Source: Undaria pinnatifida
Lineage: Eukaryota > Sar > Phaeophyceae > Laminariales > Alariaceae
DNA length: 64,000 nucleotides
Reading direction: 5' to 3'
NCBI GenBank assembly: GCA_012845835.1
Contig: JABAKD010000029.1
Location: 4,924,000 to 4,987,999 of the forward strand
Below are positions 1-11,093 of this stretch, piece by piece. The notes below the pieces were generated by a model that was not told the DNA's origin, did no database searches, and saw only the letters and a list, made by a program, of their open reading frames with translations. Position 1 is the first letter of the stretch, and the number at the start of each line of letters is the position of its first letter. Position numbers and translations under genes: made by a program.

Positions 1-1365
1 ATTCCAACCTTTGATCACCAAAAAATTGAAATTTTCTAGGCTAACCACTAAACCACCGCGGCGACCGACACTTACGTATCCTCCCCGAATCCCGGAAATA
101 CAAGCCGTAACCAATCCTAACTACTACTATGCGAAGATAAGTCATATTGCTAGCCCGAAAACATTACATTAACAACATCTCGAGTTGTGAATGTACAGCA
201 GTGGCATAGTAGTAGACTATCTGCATGCCCGGCGTAGGGTGGCTCACGGGGATATTGCTCTCGGTGCCCGACGAGGGACCATCAGGGGGAGGAGAAGATG
301 AGATAAAAAATATATCAAAGTACCGGAGTCCCGAAAGCCACTCCGAATATGCACACTCACTCGAAGATACTCCCAAGCCTTTGATCAAGCTAAATATAAT
401 GCTGAAATTAAATTAAAAATACCAGGTATCAAATTTCCCCATCCAGTAGTACTCAATAGCAACCAATATTGTTCCCTCAAATTGATATACTTCCAAATAT
501 TCGATCAAGCAAAATTCTGGTGGTAGACACTCTCATTCTCAACATGCCTCAGGTGAAATGAAAATAGTATAACTATTAGTATCAACGCAAACCCGAGTTT
601 GATTCTCATTGTTACGTGCACATGGTGAATCTTACATCCTTCATGCTCGTGACAACTGTCATGATAATGCTTATTCGATCCTGGATTAATGCAAACTCAA
701 AAATATCATCCTCAAGTCGAAAAAAATGTAAAGGCATCACCTTCAACTAGTATTTCATGACCCAAAATATGAGCTGAGATATAACTCCGCCGCTCCGGAG
801 TCAAACTCCCCCACTCTGCAGTCAAACTCCCCATTCCGAAGTCAAGCCACATTTTGTCCAACCTGTTCCGCTCTGGTTTAGTCCATACCAAGCTCTCAAC
901 ACGCGTTGGCATTACAGGAAACTTTGATGAGGACAGTGTTGTTTCAACCAACTATGGGAACCAGCATTCATCATACCTACCTACTCTGTTCAAAAAAATC
1001 AAGCATCCTGCCAGCTCGACCTCCAATTCATATCACCAGGAGTTCATCGCAATAATGCGGCGGTGATGATGTCCCGTGGTACATCCGCGAGCTGAAAAGA
1101 ATATCTCACGTAAACGATCGATGTCTCGTTCCGCCCTACAAGTTCAAAGATATAAATACCAAGTTTCCTTGTCAAACGCTCCCAAAAACAACGAATATTT
1201 TGCTCGTATACTACTGCTGTGCGTTCGTTTGTACATGACGTGTAATCATCTGTGGATTATTCAAATATACTTTCCAACCGCTTTCTGCTGAGAATGCTCG
1301 GTTGGTGCATCCCTGGCGTCTCCGGGGTCGGACGGTCCAGCTTACTTGCGGACCGGTCCACCGTT
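1..1365. other. Unassigned AT-rich stretch
   Basis: I see no recognisable gene, RNA or mobile element here. Open frames are all under 80 codons, on both strands, with no motif that I can place in a family. Confidence 0.5.
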
Positions 1366-1556
1366 TTTCGGTTTCTTGCTCGGCCTTCCTAGTTTTGGTT
1401 ATGCTCGTTTTGCCAGTTGTTTCTCGACGTTTCAGCTGCTTTCTGCAAATTTATTTTTCCCTGCCAACACGAGTTTGAACGTTTTCGCGAATTTTTCTTC
1501 CTTTTTGTCTAGTATGTTGAATTTCCTACTATCTTCCGCTAATTTGCCGCCTGTGC
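1366..1556 (+). repeat. Dispersed repeat, copy 1 (pairs with 16966-17157)
   Basis: About 190 bp of T-rich sequence, beginning near TTTCTTGCTCGGCC and ending near GCTAATTTGCC, recurs in the same orientation 15.6 kb away. The shared blocks include CTGCAAATTT, CTGCCAACACGA and TTTTTGTCT. The two copies differ by many substitutions and small indels. No terminal repeats or target duplication were found, so the class is unknown. Confidence 0.7.
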
Positions 1557-2894
1557 ATTAGTTGCGGAACGGTCCAGCTTTAGATTTTCTCTGATTCCCA
1601 CCATTTGTTTAGTACTTGACGAAGTTTCATTACATCCCCCCTAGCACAATCCGACGACAAGAGCAATATGCTACAGCATTCCGGTGACCGTATAGCCAAG
1701 GGTAAAGAGCCGCAAAGCTCTTTACAACGATAATGACCTCGACGATAGGCTAACAAACTGAACGCACAGCGGCCATAACAGAGAAACCCTCGATAAAATC
1801 TCTCCTCATGCATTTTCACTGCGTGTTTGATCGCCTGACCACCATTCAATGGCTTAAAGTCCGTATGTGAACGAAACTTACGTGCATGAAAGCAGCACGC
1901 AACTCCACGGGACTGACACGTTTACTCCTTTTGGAGTCTGCCCACATAAAATGTAATCCTCCACCAAAATGCAACGTCGGTGGCTTAATAACGATGCCAG
2001 GTATCAAAGCACAGAAAGAGGGCATCTGACACAATAAACCTTAAACGAAATATACGGCCGAAGGTCGAGGATAAGTATGTAGCCCGCACCAAACAACACT
2101 TTTTTGTCCAGTCAAGTTCAACCCATACCCAAACGTTAAACACGACCGGGTCACTGCTCAAGAGACTGTACCAACAGCCTATCAGACTCCTCACAAAGCA
2201 GTGCCGATCCTAGAAACAGGGCATACCCCCCATGAACTCTGAAATAGAATTAATGCAGATGCCCAGGGAAAACCAATACAACGAGCAAAAAAACGCGATC
2301 AAATACCATTCGTAACTCCGAAATAAAGCCATTGCAATCGCAGAACAATAATAGCAACAGTTGCGCCTCCTAAGTAAGAACTGAATCGAAAACGGCAAAA
2401 AGCAAAACGAAATAACACGGCCAACAACAACCAACACGAGAAAATTGAAGAATTCAGACTGGTAAACCAAGACCGATTAAGAAGACACAATACTATGATC
2501 GAACACGTAAAAATTCGCCTCGCACACCAGAGTAATTTACAGGATACAAATACCCACACATAACATTCACCCCGCTATCGCAAGAAAGCCTCATAACATT
2601 TTTGGACCGAACTACTCCGCTCCAAATCGAACAGCCGCCACCAACCGGATGCACCATTATTCCCCCAACAACTTCTCAACAGGACTCGTGGTCAAAGTGT
2701 ACGTGCAAAATTATTACGAGAAGCAAAAACAGGGTAAGAAACTCTTCGCCTTGTCGGAGGACCCAGTTATGGCCGCTCTAGCGCTGTCGCCAGTGGCCGG
2801 TGTTGTAGTGAGGCACGTGACTCTTGCAGCCTGAATAAGTAACCAGGTTCTTACACGTGATGCTGACACCTATTTATCCGACAGAGACGAGGCG
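1557..2894. other. Unassigned stretch
   Basis: Several overlapping minus-strand frames of 60-90 codons occur between 1580 and 2560, but none has a recognisable domain, and they overlap each other. I see no RNA gene or repeat. Confidence 0.4.
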
Positions 2895-3175
2895 TCGCCA
2901 CAAGAAGGAGGCACGGGCAAGGGCTCAGAGAAAAGGAAAGGCGTAACAGCGGACGGGCAAGGGTTCGGAGCGGAGGGACGGCGGAAGAGCGCAAGGGCCA
3001 GACTTCAGAGCGGTCGATCGGTGCACGGGCATGGCTTCGAAACGAAGGGGCATTGTGCGATCAAAGCTTCGGGGCGAGGGAACGACGCGCGGACAAGGGT
3101 TCGGAACGGGACAGTGCACACAAAGCCAGGGTTCGACGGGAGGAAATGGCGCGCGGGAAAGGGAACGGCGCGCTA
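2895..3175 (+). repeat. Degenerate GC-rich minisatellite
   Basis: Loosely repeated units of about 40-50 bp share the core CAAGGGTTCGGA(G/A)CGG followed by a GGCGCGCGG-like block. Open frames of 75-127 codons on both strands here are R/G/P-rich by-products of the repeat and should not be read as genes. Confidence 0.55.
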
Positions 3176-3423
3176 GAAATGCTGCTCTAGATGGGCATCC
3201 TTCCATTGCCTTCGCGTTAGAGATACAGGCTTGGTACCCCTCGTTTGGTGTCTGGTGATTCCGTACCGTGGCAGGCTTTCGACGAAGGCGGCACTTCCCC
3301 TCCTCCACGAGTTAAAATTTACGAAAAGTAAGGAATCGAGGAACAATTGTAACAATAGTGGGCACAGACGTTAACGGGACTGCTGTGAAAATTGATGGAC
3401 CCACGCAGCCGAACTGGGGCCGG

Positions 3424-3456
3424 GTTGCCGTCTCCTTCAGAGTTGGAGACAGCAAC
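3424..3456 (+). repeat. Hairpin repeat H1
   Basis: Left arm GTTGCCGTCTCC (3424-3435), 9-nt loop, right arm GGAGACAGCAAC (3445-3456). Eleven of twelve positions pair; the exception is a C/A mismatch. It is the first of six related hairpins in 3.4-5.8 kb. Confidence 0.75.
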
Positions 3457-3617
3457 AAAGTTCCCAACGATAAGTGCGAGCCATATCTGAAGTACATTCC
3501 CCCTCCTGCCAAACAAACATACCATTTCAAATATAAGCAAACCAAGCACGAAGAAAACAAAGCGAAAGGAAAATTAAGTGCACGTTCCTCGGCAAGGCAC
3601 AAGCTTAAAGGGGCCAG

Positions 3618-3651
3618 GTTGTCGTCTTCTCTTCAAATGGGAGACGGCAAC
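3618..3651 (+). repeat. Hairpin repeat H2
   Basis: Left arm GTTGTCGTCTTC, 10-nt loop, right arm GGAGACGGCAAC. The twelve stem positions all pair if two G-T wobbles are allowed. The A-to-G change relative to the family sits opposite a C-to-T change, so pairing is kept. Confidence 0.7.
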
Positions 3652-3656
3652 ATCAG

Positions 3657-5003
3657 TTCCTATTGGTACAGCCCAAACCAAATATAGGCGTATACCCCGT
3701 CTCTCCGAGAAAATCAAAGAAAAGCAACCGGGCACCAAACAAAAACACGAAAACAACTAACGCGAAACCGAAAACATATGCGGCGTTCTCGGCGACGGAG
3801 AGTAGTGCGCCCCGTTAGCGACGGGTTAGTGCGGCGATACTGGACGTAGGCTGACAAATGACAAGTGTATATCTGGTAATGCAGTATATGAAAGCACACT
3901 CAGTCTCGTTGACACTACATCGCTGGAAGGGCGGGGCTTGCCGGAGACATGTAACTATTAGTAATAGAACCTACAGACAATTTTTCGATCAGTCACGTGG
4001 GGGTGGATGAAAAGGGCAACCGTGTCAGACGAGTTAATGGGTTTGGCGTGGTTCAAAGCCCTAGCGTGTCAGTGTTAGTGGGGCTGCGAACATTGGGGTT
4101 AGCGTGCGCACATGGCATCTGGTTCAATAAAAATAAACAAGATACATCATCAAGCGGCTCTAGGATCCGTGTCGTTGCTTGATCCTAAAGAGAGCCAACT
4201 ATGTGATCACTGCTTGCTGTGTCTAACGACAGCAAAGTTCACACCGCTATCATCGCTTGCATCCCCTCCGCGGATATCTAAAACAAAACACAAAACAATC
4301 GGGGAAAAGAACAAAGAAAGGGATAAAAATCAGGAGAGTGGTTCAGCAACTACTGCACACAGAAATGATGTCACGGTAGCGACAACCGCAACAACAACCC
4401 GACGAGGTAGCAGTAACAACAGTAGAACCTTCCCGGCAAAATGAAATGACAGATGAAGGTAGGCATGCATAGCGTAACGAATTGACAACGTCATTGTTTT
4501 ATTGATCAAGAGTGACCACCTCCAGCTTGATAACGAGCAAACGTGGAGTTGAGTTTAATCACGGGCAAGTGTGTGTACGCTCGTGTGTGTTTGCTCGGGA
4601 GCAATCATCGCCGGTTGGATCACGAAAGAAGAAGGGCAAAATCTGGGAAACATCAACTTCGATATATGAGGGAGAGCAAGTGAAAACACCACAAGGAAAC
4701 CGTGCTCAGCATTCAGTCATGTGTGCCCGGTACACGAATGGGTCCGCGAGCAAAATCAGAGAGCATATCGAGCACACCAATAATGATAACAAGCTGTGGT
4801 AAGCTCAGCGTACAACAGCGCCAAAATTAAATAAAATTAATTGCGTGAAACAGCTTCTAGAGTGAGAAGACGAGGAGCATGTCAGCATACACAGCAAGCA
4901 GAAAATCATTGAGTGCAATAGCTCCTTTTAGAGTGCCATAACGCGGAGCATGTCATTACAGCAGTTCAGTATTGCACAACGGGTAAGGACCTCATGAAGC
5001 CTG
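3657..5003. other. Unassigned stretch between hairpins H2 and H3
   Basis: No gene is recognisable. Short frames (60-110 codons) lack domains. Motifs resembling GCGGAGCATGTCA followed by ACAGCAG recur near 4880 and 4935, and a related one near 5200, suggesting faded copies of the repeat around hairpins H3-H5. Confidence 0.4.
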
Positions 5004-5046
5004 GTTGCTGTCTCCGCCTATTGCATATCAGTCAGGAGACAGCAAC
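5004..5046 (+). repeat. Hairpin repeat H3
   Basis: Perfect 12-bp stem: GTTGCTGTCTCC (5004-5015) and GGAGACAGCAAC (5035-5046), with a 19-nt loop. Downstream sequence (ACGGTCCCA...ACCTATCC) resembles that following H6. Confidence 0.8.
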
Positions 5047-5229
5047 AACGGTCCCAAACGATACCAACCTATCCATCCTGGGCGCGGACCCACATGCATC
5101 CATGAGGGGTATAGACCCACCACACTGTCATTCTTGCTGTTTGAAATACTTGAATACTCAGCAGCCAGTTGAAGCTATATAACAGCAATGGGAAGCGGGG
5201 CATGTGGACATACAGCAATAGTATTTGGG

Positions 5230-5530
5230 CGCGGGAAGGCGCAGACCCAAAAGAGACTGGTTGCTGTCTCCCTCAACATAGGAGACAGCAACACGGGTCG
5301 ACCAGGCGCAGACCCTTCCATTGTAGGCGTGGGCAAGCATGCATAAGTGGCAGACACAGACATGTGAACACACAGCAGTAGTAGTATAGCATTACGGCGC
5401 GGGAAGGCGCAGACCCAGAGAAGACTGGTTGATGCCTCCCTCAACATAGGAGGCAACAGCACGGCTCGACCAGGCGCAGACCCTCCCATTGCAGGCGTGG
5501 GTGCGACAACAGCTCTCGTCACAGTAGGCA
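5230..5530 (+). repeat. 168-bp tandem repeat containing hairpins H4 and H5
   Basis: The block GCGCGGGAAGGCGCAGACCC starts at 5230 and again at 5398, giving a 168-bp unit; the second unit is truncated. Each unit holds one hairpin. H4 (5260-5292) has a perfect 12-bp stem and 9-nt loop. H5 (5428-5460) has the same loop, but its outer stem is mismatched, leaving about 7 bp. Each hairpin is followed by ACCAGGCGCAGACCC and GGCGTGGG. Confidence 0.8.
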
Positions 5531-5746
5531 AACACCTTACTTCCGCGCAAATTCTGTGGGAAACAGAAAGGAATGTGAGAAAAAGAAAAAGAAATAAAAT
5601 ACAAATGCAAAAATATTTGAATGAATATCGTAAACAAATAAAGCGAAAATAAACACTGGGTGTCGGCGGGTGAGACACGGAGTATTTTAGCATACGAGCA
5701 CTTCGTTATTCTGAAGCTTGGACAGGCTCAGACCTCGAGGCGCCTG

Positions 5747-5789
5747 GTTGCTGTCTCCGTATCCAGCACATCATTTAAAAGACAGCAAC
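5747..5789 (+). repeat. Hairpin repeat H6
   Basis: Left arm GTTGCTGTCTCC (5747-5758). The right arm keeps only the outer 10 bases (AGACAGCAAC, ending at 5789), with a long loop of about 21 nt. The flanks (TGGGCCCACAAGG, ACAGACCTATCC) match those of H3. Confidence 0.7.
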
Positions 5790-6132
5790 AATGGGCCCAC
5801 AAGGTACAGACCTATCCCTCCTGAATGCACATCTAGAATGCATCCGTGCAGGTACAGGCCTCTCACCTCTGAAACATCACAAAAAAAACAAGTAATCTAA
5901 AATAAAGTACAGGGTAACCTGACCAGTGTGACGACAATGCGTGACGGCTAAATCTTGGTACATACACGTATCAGATCAAATGGAACGTCACCACACACGA
6001 GACGAGTGTTGCGTACAGCAGCGTCAAATAGTGTGTGATATAACCGCTTGCAGCCTAGAGACTGGTCGCGTATCTGTTGCCATGTGCGTACATTACGAAC
6101 GATGTAGTATTTTGTTCGGCGTGAATAGAAGG
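5790..6132. other. Unassigned stretch before the LTR
   Basis: Nothing recognisable: no domain-bearing frame and no repeat that I could match elsewhere in the window. Confidence 0.4.
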
Positions 6133-6571
6133 TGTTGCGGCGGATTCTCATGACGTCACGTAAAATACGTAACTGAATGCTGCCTAGGGCTGTACAGCTC
6201 CTGTCAGTCTAGAAAGCATATTGCTCACGGTCTCAGTCCAAAAAACACAAAAGACCAAACGAGGGAAAAAGGACCATGAACTTGATCTGACACGAGCGTG
6301 AGTGACTGCGAACCGAGCTTGAGTACAGCGATCGTTACCGTAAGGAATTATTGGAGGTTTCATCCGGAGATCTGTTATATAGCACTAGCGCTTGGAAGAG
6401 GACTGCGTGAGACAAGACTGGTGTTGAGGGCAGCTGTTGTAACAAGCAGACGGGAGGAATCAGCCCAAAAGGATACACGGGGGGAATGAATCAGAAGCGG
6501 TGAGAGACTAGGGACGAGGGGTTGGAGACCTGGATGCCTGTGTCTAAAATAGCTCTTATCTGTTCGTTGCA
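6133..6571 (+). repeat. 5' LTR of element 1
   Basis: 439 bp, beginning TGTTGCGGCGGATT and ending TTCGTTGCA. It matches 12293-12733 along its length, with substitutions and small indels. The TG...CA ends are the canonical LTR termini. Confidence 0.82.
6376..6382 (+). promoter_or_regulatory. Candidate TATA box in 5' LTR
   Basis: TATATAG in the context CTGTTATATAGCACTAGCGC is conserved in the right LTR (12541-12547). Its position inside the LTR would suit a core promoter, but no transcript evidence is available. Confidence 0.35.
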
Positions 6572-6589
6572 TGGGGCTTCATCTGGGAT
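6572..6589 (+). other. Candidate primer-binding site of element 1
   Basis: TGGGGCTTCATCTGGGAT begins immediately after the LTR's terminal CA. A site starting TGG would pair with the CCA end of a tRNA primer. I cannot name the tRNA. Confidence 0.45.
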
Positions 6590-6780
6590 CCGTGTTGATT
6601 GATAATCTCGCTTGACTCAGGTAGAAGTACAGTCGAAAACACGAAGGTAGAAGTACAGCAGCATGCCGGGCCTTCTTTCAGCTGGGATCCGTGTGGGTTG
6701 ATAATCTCGCTTGACACAGGTAGAAGTACAGTCGTAAATGCTTGGGTAGAATTACAGCAGCAAGGCGGACCATGTTTTGT
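6583..6780 (+). repeat. 99-bp tandem duplication in the leader of element 1
   Basis: CTGGGATCCGTGT followed by TTGATAATCTCGCTTGAC starts at 6583 and again at 6682, so two copies of a 99-bp unit follow the primer site. Each contains the shorter motif GGTAGAA(G/T)TACAG twice. Confidence 0.75.
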
Positions 6781-6831
6781 TGAAATTCACAAAACAATGT
6801 ATGGGAGATAAAATGGGCATTCTAAATATGA

Positions 6832-7035
6832 ATGATTTTACGGGATGTTGAAGAAAGTTCCATAACAGATCAACTTTATTTTTATATCATGTTGAAAATC
6901 TCGCTGAAAGCAGTATCGCGAACCCCACACGCTTCAGGACAACCACAGGCAGACACCGCAGAAAAAGAAATAGCAGGCCTCATGAGTGATGAGAATCGGT
7001 TGTCGGGATCCCTAGACAGTGCGAGCGAGGAATGA
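6832..7035 (+). pseudogene. Short frame in the gag position of element 1
   Basis: A 67-codon plus-strand frame lies between the leader and the nested C-rich repeat, where gag would be expected. It is rich in Ser, Glu and Ala and has no zinc knuckle or capsid motif that I can identify. A gag relic is plausible only from position. Confidence 0.2.
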
Positions 7036-7639
7036 GACGCTATCAAGTTTGTGCAAAGCGCGGGAGTCACGCAGTTCATGCTACGTAAAGCAGTACAGAC
7101 AGAAAACAAGATTCTACCCGCTTTGACTCATTATGCGATGTAGACTCAACATTGGTATGCATCAATGGTGTAAATTGATCCGCAAGGCATGGCATTTTCT
7201 GCTTTCATTGCTTTCATTTTTGTACTTACGCTTACGACGAGTACTTCTATATTGCTGTACCAGGTACGTATGCCATCGTGCTGTATATGTGCGTATAATA
7301 TATTCCGTATGTCGTTGCAGGTTGTGGCAGGTCGTGTGTACATAGTGTGGTACGAGTAGTGTGGCGATGTCTCCGTGTTGGGCATGTAGGAGACAGTGCA
7401 CGTATGGCCTCTGACTGGCTCAAAAGGCGCCTAAATCAGTTGAAAGCTAGACAACGTAAAAACATCCAGGCGGCTGGCCAATGGCAGGTGTCCTAGCGTG
7501 TGATATGTACCTGGTTTTAGTGCTGTACCTGTGTTGTCACCAAACTGACCAGGTATACCTGATTTTGCCAAAAAAAAACATTTTTTTTCCTGAAAAAACA
7601 TTTTATTTATTATTTTGTGTATCAGTACGTACCCAATCG

Positions 7640-8195
7640 AACTGTGGTGGTATATATAATAATGTATAGTTTCCAGGCACATATTGAGCTGCCCCAGACG
7701 CCCCCCCCCCCCCCCCCGCCCCCAATAATATACTGGTGCCAAAACCGTCAGATTTATCCCCTCGAAAGGATTTATAGCTTTCATGCACAAACTGCCCCCC
7801 CTCCCCTCCCCCCCCCCCCCCCCCCCCTCCAAACCCGCTCGCTTTAGATCAAAACCAGGCCCCCACGTCCTTCAAAAATCCGCCCCACCCCCCTCACCGG
7901 TTATTCGACTTACAAGATTCACTTGATAAAAGGATACATTTCCCTTCACAGCTGTCAGATTTTGTCCCCCTCAGAAACGGGTTTTATAGTTTCCGCGCAC
8001 AGACTGACTAAAATCACCCTGTTGACCCTGATAGCTACACTGTAGTTGTAAGGGGAGTCGCCGACTTTTATCCTTAATGAGGACACACAACTCGTAAAGC
8101 GCGCGATCGGAGTATCACACACAGCTTGCAAAGATGATTTCGACGAAATCTTCGATCTCACAGCTGGAGTGTATTTTCATTTTTTATAAAATGTA
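7640..8195 (+). repeat. C-rich repeat, copy A (nested in element 1)
   Basis: It starts near ATAATGTATAGTTTCCAGGCACATATTGAGCTGCCCC and ends near GCTGGAGTGTATTTTCATTTTT. It contains two long C runs (around 7702-7719 and 7799-7827) and matches the 3' part of copies at 15.9, 24.0 and 42-46 kb. It interrupts the interior of the old gypsy element. The 18-codon mini-frame seen in other copies is broken here by a one-base loss after ATGA. Confidence 0.85.
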
Positions 8196-9060
8196 GTCAG
8201 GATGGTGAGAACGGAGTGACATGGACTGTTGTTGAGCAAGTGACATGACGTAGTGATGAAAATGTTATACACATTTGCTCAAAATTGTGTACGGTTGTGA
8301 GTATAGAGTATTACATGTATACGTTGTTATTGGGATTTTGTGTCATCGCAGGTTGTACAGGCACTGCAAGGTCGTTCTCACAGGTGTTTCAGGAGTAGTG
8401 ATACTGCAAACTGGTTTTAGTTTTTAATTCTGTGTGGGGAATGTAAGCCTTTCTATGGCTGCTCTTTGTCACGCTAAGAACTTAGAGGAATTAGAAACGT
8501 GGTTTAGAGACATTGTCGTATTGGAATGGGAACAGGGGAAGCTCGGTAAATACGTTGCAAATTCGAGGATTGTAAAGAATGCGTTCTTTTGAATCAATGA
8601 AAACTAAAAAAGAAATCAGATGTCAGTGGAGCTATACACGTCATGGGAATTACATACGGCGGAGCTAAATACATCTGGGGAGCTACTATACAAGTACTTT
8701 CAAGGCGCGTAGGAATTTACTACTAATAGTTACGCATGAATATATGCAGACCTTGAAACTTTTATCGGTTGTTATTCTATGTATGGACGTTTATACCTCG
8801 ATAGATGTTTACAAAGTGATAGATTCTGCTGTTCCAAATTCGTTCAGAAAATGTGCAAAGGATGTACAAGAATGACAGTTACAGTGTAAGCCTACAATTA
8901 GATTGATGTGTCTTAGATACCCTAGGAATTCCATACGTAACTCTGTTAGTAAAGACTCGAGCTTTCGAAGGGCAGCATTTTAGAAGGCTTTCATATATAT
9001 ATATATTATGACAAGAGGATAACTTTCAAGCAACCAGAAAGGTAAAAATACATCTACTCG
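8196..9060. other. AT-rich interior of element 1 without a gene
   Basis: No frame with a recognisable domain. A short (AT)n run lies at 8995-9006. By position it belongs to the retrotransposon interior, but no homologous coding sequence is visible. Confidence 0.4.
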
Positions 9061-9123
9061 AAACCTGTTCCCACCCACCTTGTCCCAAGCCACTGCATAT
9101 ACCCGTTAGGTGGGGACATCTCG

Positions 9124-9759
9124 GTGAAGACTCCATCGATCCCCTGGACTCCACTCGTATTCCTAGGCCCAAAGGGAAACGGACGGCGTCCCGGGGAGGG
9201 GGGAAGAAGTTATTGTAGGGAAAAACATAATCGGGTCACCGAGGCCATGGAAGGAAGAGGGGGACCTTTTGGGGGATGTTTTGGTGCACCTTACCCGAGG
9301 GGAGGCCCACCACAGGAATGCTCGACACAGAGCGGTCAGGCTGGAGGACCACCACATGGCGGCCAGGTTGGATGGGGTACAGAGGGTGGTGCAGGACAAG
9401 GGGCAGCAGGACCGGTAAATCCTGTAGGAGCGGGAGGCGGGTACAATCAGATGTCCCCTCCCTCCCTACCGTCACCCTTTGGAATCGGAGGACGATGGGG
9501 TTCACAGGCAGCCCGAAGTGGAGCACAACTGAACCCGAGATCGCGGTGGGGACCGCCGATGGTTCCAAGGCCGCCGCAGCAACAACAGCCAAGGTTTGCT
9601 GGCCATAAGCAGCCAGGGTTCATCAGCCAAGAGGGAGCTCAGGGGTGGCAGGTACCGTGGTGTGGCCAACCCATGATGCAGGGGTGGGGACCCCAGGGAG
9701 GACAACCATTTTTCCGACTAGGAAGTGGTGGATCGCAGATCGGACAGCTTAATCCGTGA
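9124..9759 (+). pseudogene. Gly/Pro/Gln-rich frame, possible gag relic of element 1
   Basis: A 211-codon uninterrupted frame of low-complexity composition, dominated by Gly, Pro, Gln, Ser and Arg, with RGG-like and GWG/GWQ clusters and no Cys-His knuckle. It lies between the LTR and the RT relic of the same strand, which is the expected place for gag. Disordered, basic, Gly-rich tails occur in some gag proteins, but the composition is not diagnostic. It could also be a chance frame in GC-rich DNA. No function is assigned. Confidence 0.3.
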
Positions 9760-10019
9760 AGAATGATCCAGTGTTCTTCCTTGACATCCTTACTGGACCA
9801 TGCCCAAAGATCAGCTGAGTGGTACGGCTCCAGCGCCCCTATAGGGAGATGGACTGTCTGACATGTGTGTGGCGGTTTTCACGTGCTTACTACCAGGCTC
9901 GAAAATGGTCAAGATAGCCTTTGCGGACAACCACAGTACGCGCGTACCTACGATCGATGGGCGTGAGGTTGTGAAGTTGGCCAAGGAACTCACACTCGCA
10001 GAGTGGTGGACTCGGGGAC

Positions 10020-10310
10020 TTGCAGCACGTTCGCTGCGGCTTCGGGTTGACAGTGCCATCCGCGTTTGCCAACTACGTGGGTGGGCGACCGTTACCAGTC
10101 AAGGGTAAGGGAATCAAGAACTTATTGGACGACATATCCATCCCGTCGAAAACCCTTGAAGACCAACGGGGACTGCTGCGAGAAACGTTAGAGTGTCTTC
10201 GGCAAGGTCGTCTAACCGTCAATCTCGAGAAATCGCGTTTCTGACAGTCGGTTATGGAGTTCGTCGGCATGATCGTGGATTGACTTGGCACCAGGCCGGC
10301 TCCGAGCAAG
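10020..10310 (+). pseudogene. Reverse transcriptase tail (palm/thumb) of element 1
   Basis: The frame shows FGLTVPSAFANYV, corresponding to the conserved FGL-NAPATF block of Ty3/gypsy RT. It continues with LLDDIS in place of Y-DD, then a leucine-rich stretch ending NLEKSRF (the KC-F block), then MEFVGMIV (the FLG-IV block). Two in-frame TGA codons interrupt the end (10242 and about 10281). The upstream half of RT is not found. The RT would copy element RNA into DNA in virus-like particles; this copy cannot. Confidence 0.75.
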
Positions 10311-10350
10311 ATTGATGCTGTCAAAGCCGAACGCGGTGGAGGAAGTGCGA

Positions 10351-10500
10351 GTGCTGCTGGGTGTGAGAGGGTACCTACGGCAATTCGTACCACTGAATAG
10401 CACAGTCGTGACGCCCATTTCCGACTTGCTCAGAGATCCGAGGTTCAGAGAGTAGAACAAGGCTTTTAATGCCCTTATCGAGGCTTTGACAGCCTTGATT
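10351..10500 (+). pseudogene. RT-RNase H connection relic of element 1
   Basis: In another frame, GVRGYLRQFVP, then PISDLLRD, then KAFNALIEAL matches the conserved connection segment (LG---YYR-FI...PL--LL) that follows RT in Ty3/gypsy Pol. A TAG at about 10453 interrupts it. RNase H, expected next, is absent: integrase core sequence follows within about 60 bp, implying an internal deletion. Confidence 0.65.
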
Positions 10501-10554
10501 AATTGTCGGTACTGCGGGCCCACCCTCATCAGGGACGTTATGGACTACGCGCTC

Positions 10555-11066
10555 TTGTGTGGGTGCAGGCGTCGCACTGGTGGCAGTCGACAAAGCCAGC
10601 AAGTTCTTGTTCGCCTACCCGCTCCCCACGAAAGAAGCACTCCGAGTAGAGAGGAACTGTTCCAAGCGATGCTCACTTTTGGACTACCGCTGTATGGTCG
10701 CAGTGATCCGGGATCCGAGTTCACGGCAAATGTGATGCAACGCTTATCGCTCTTATCATATCGCTTATGCAATGGTTGATCGTGACCATCGTATATGGGC
10801 CTGCCGACCATCCACGCGCAATAGAGACGGTCGAGAGACAGGGGGGGTGGCTACACCAAGCACTAGGAGAACTGTGCAACACTTGGCCTCGCAGATGGGA
10901 TGAGTATATACAGCCGACACTGTGGATTCATCGTACCACGCCGGACCTGCGCTTACCGGGGAAGCCAAATCCCTTCCGTCCTTTCTTCGGTCGTGATGCA
11001 CGCACGCAACTTGATGTCACGCACCCCGAAATCAACGGTTGTGATTTCAGAGGCGGGATGCACTGA
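10555..11066 (+). pseudogene. Integrase core relic of element 1
   Basis: The DDE integrase core is recognisable across at least two frames. The first Asp lies in a VALVAVDKASKF segment (about 10570-10605). The second Asp is in RSDPGSEFTANVMQRL (about 10700-10745). The Glu is in HPRAIETVERQ (about 10810-10840), where most Ty3/gypsy integrases have HPQ-NG-VER. Sequence then runs on through a tryptophan-rich helix (WPRRWDEYIQPTLW) and NPFRPFFGR. Frameshifts near 10640 and 10760 break the gene. Confidence 0.75.
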
Positions 11067-11093
11067 TACGTCGCCGACAAAAATGACATGAAG

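Noticed and set aside
2925-3308. 127-codon minus-strand protein
   Set aside because: It lies in the GC-rich minisatellite, and its Arg/Pro content follows the repeat period.
3424-5789. CRISPR array
   Set aside because: Repeats are short hairpins at irregular spacing with duplicated flanks in a eukaryotic context; there are no uniform spacers and no cas genes.
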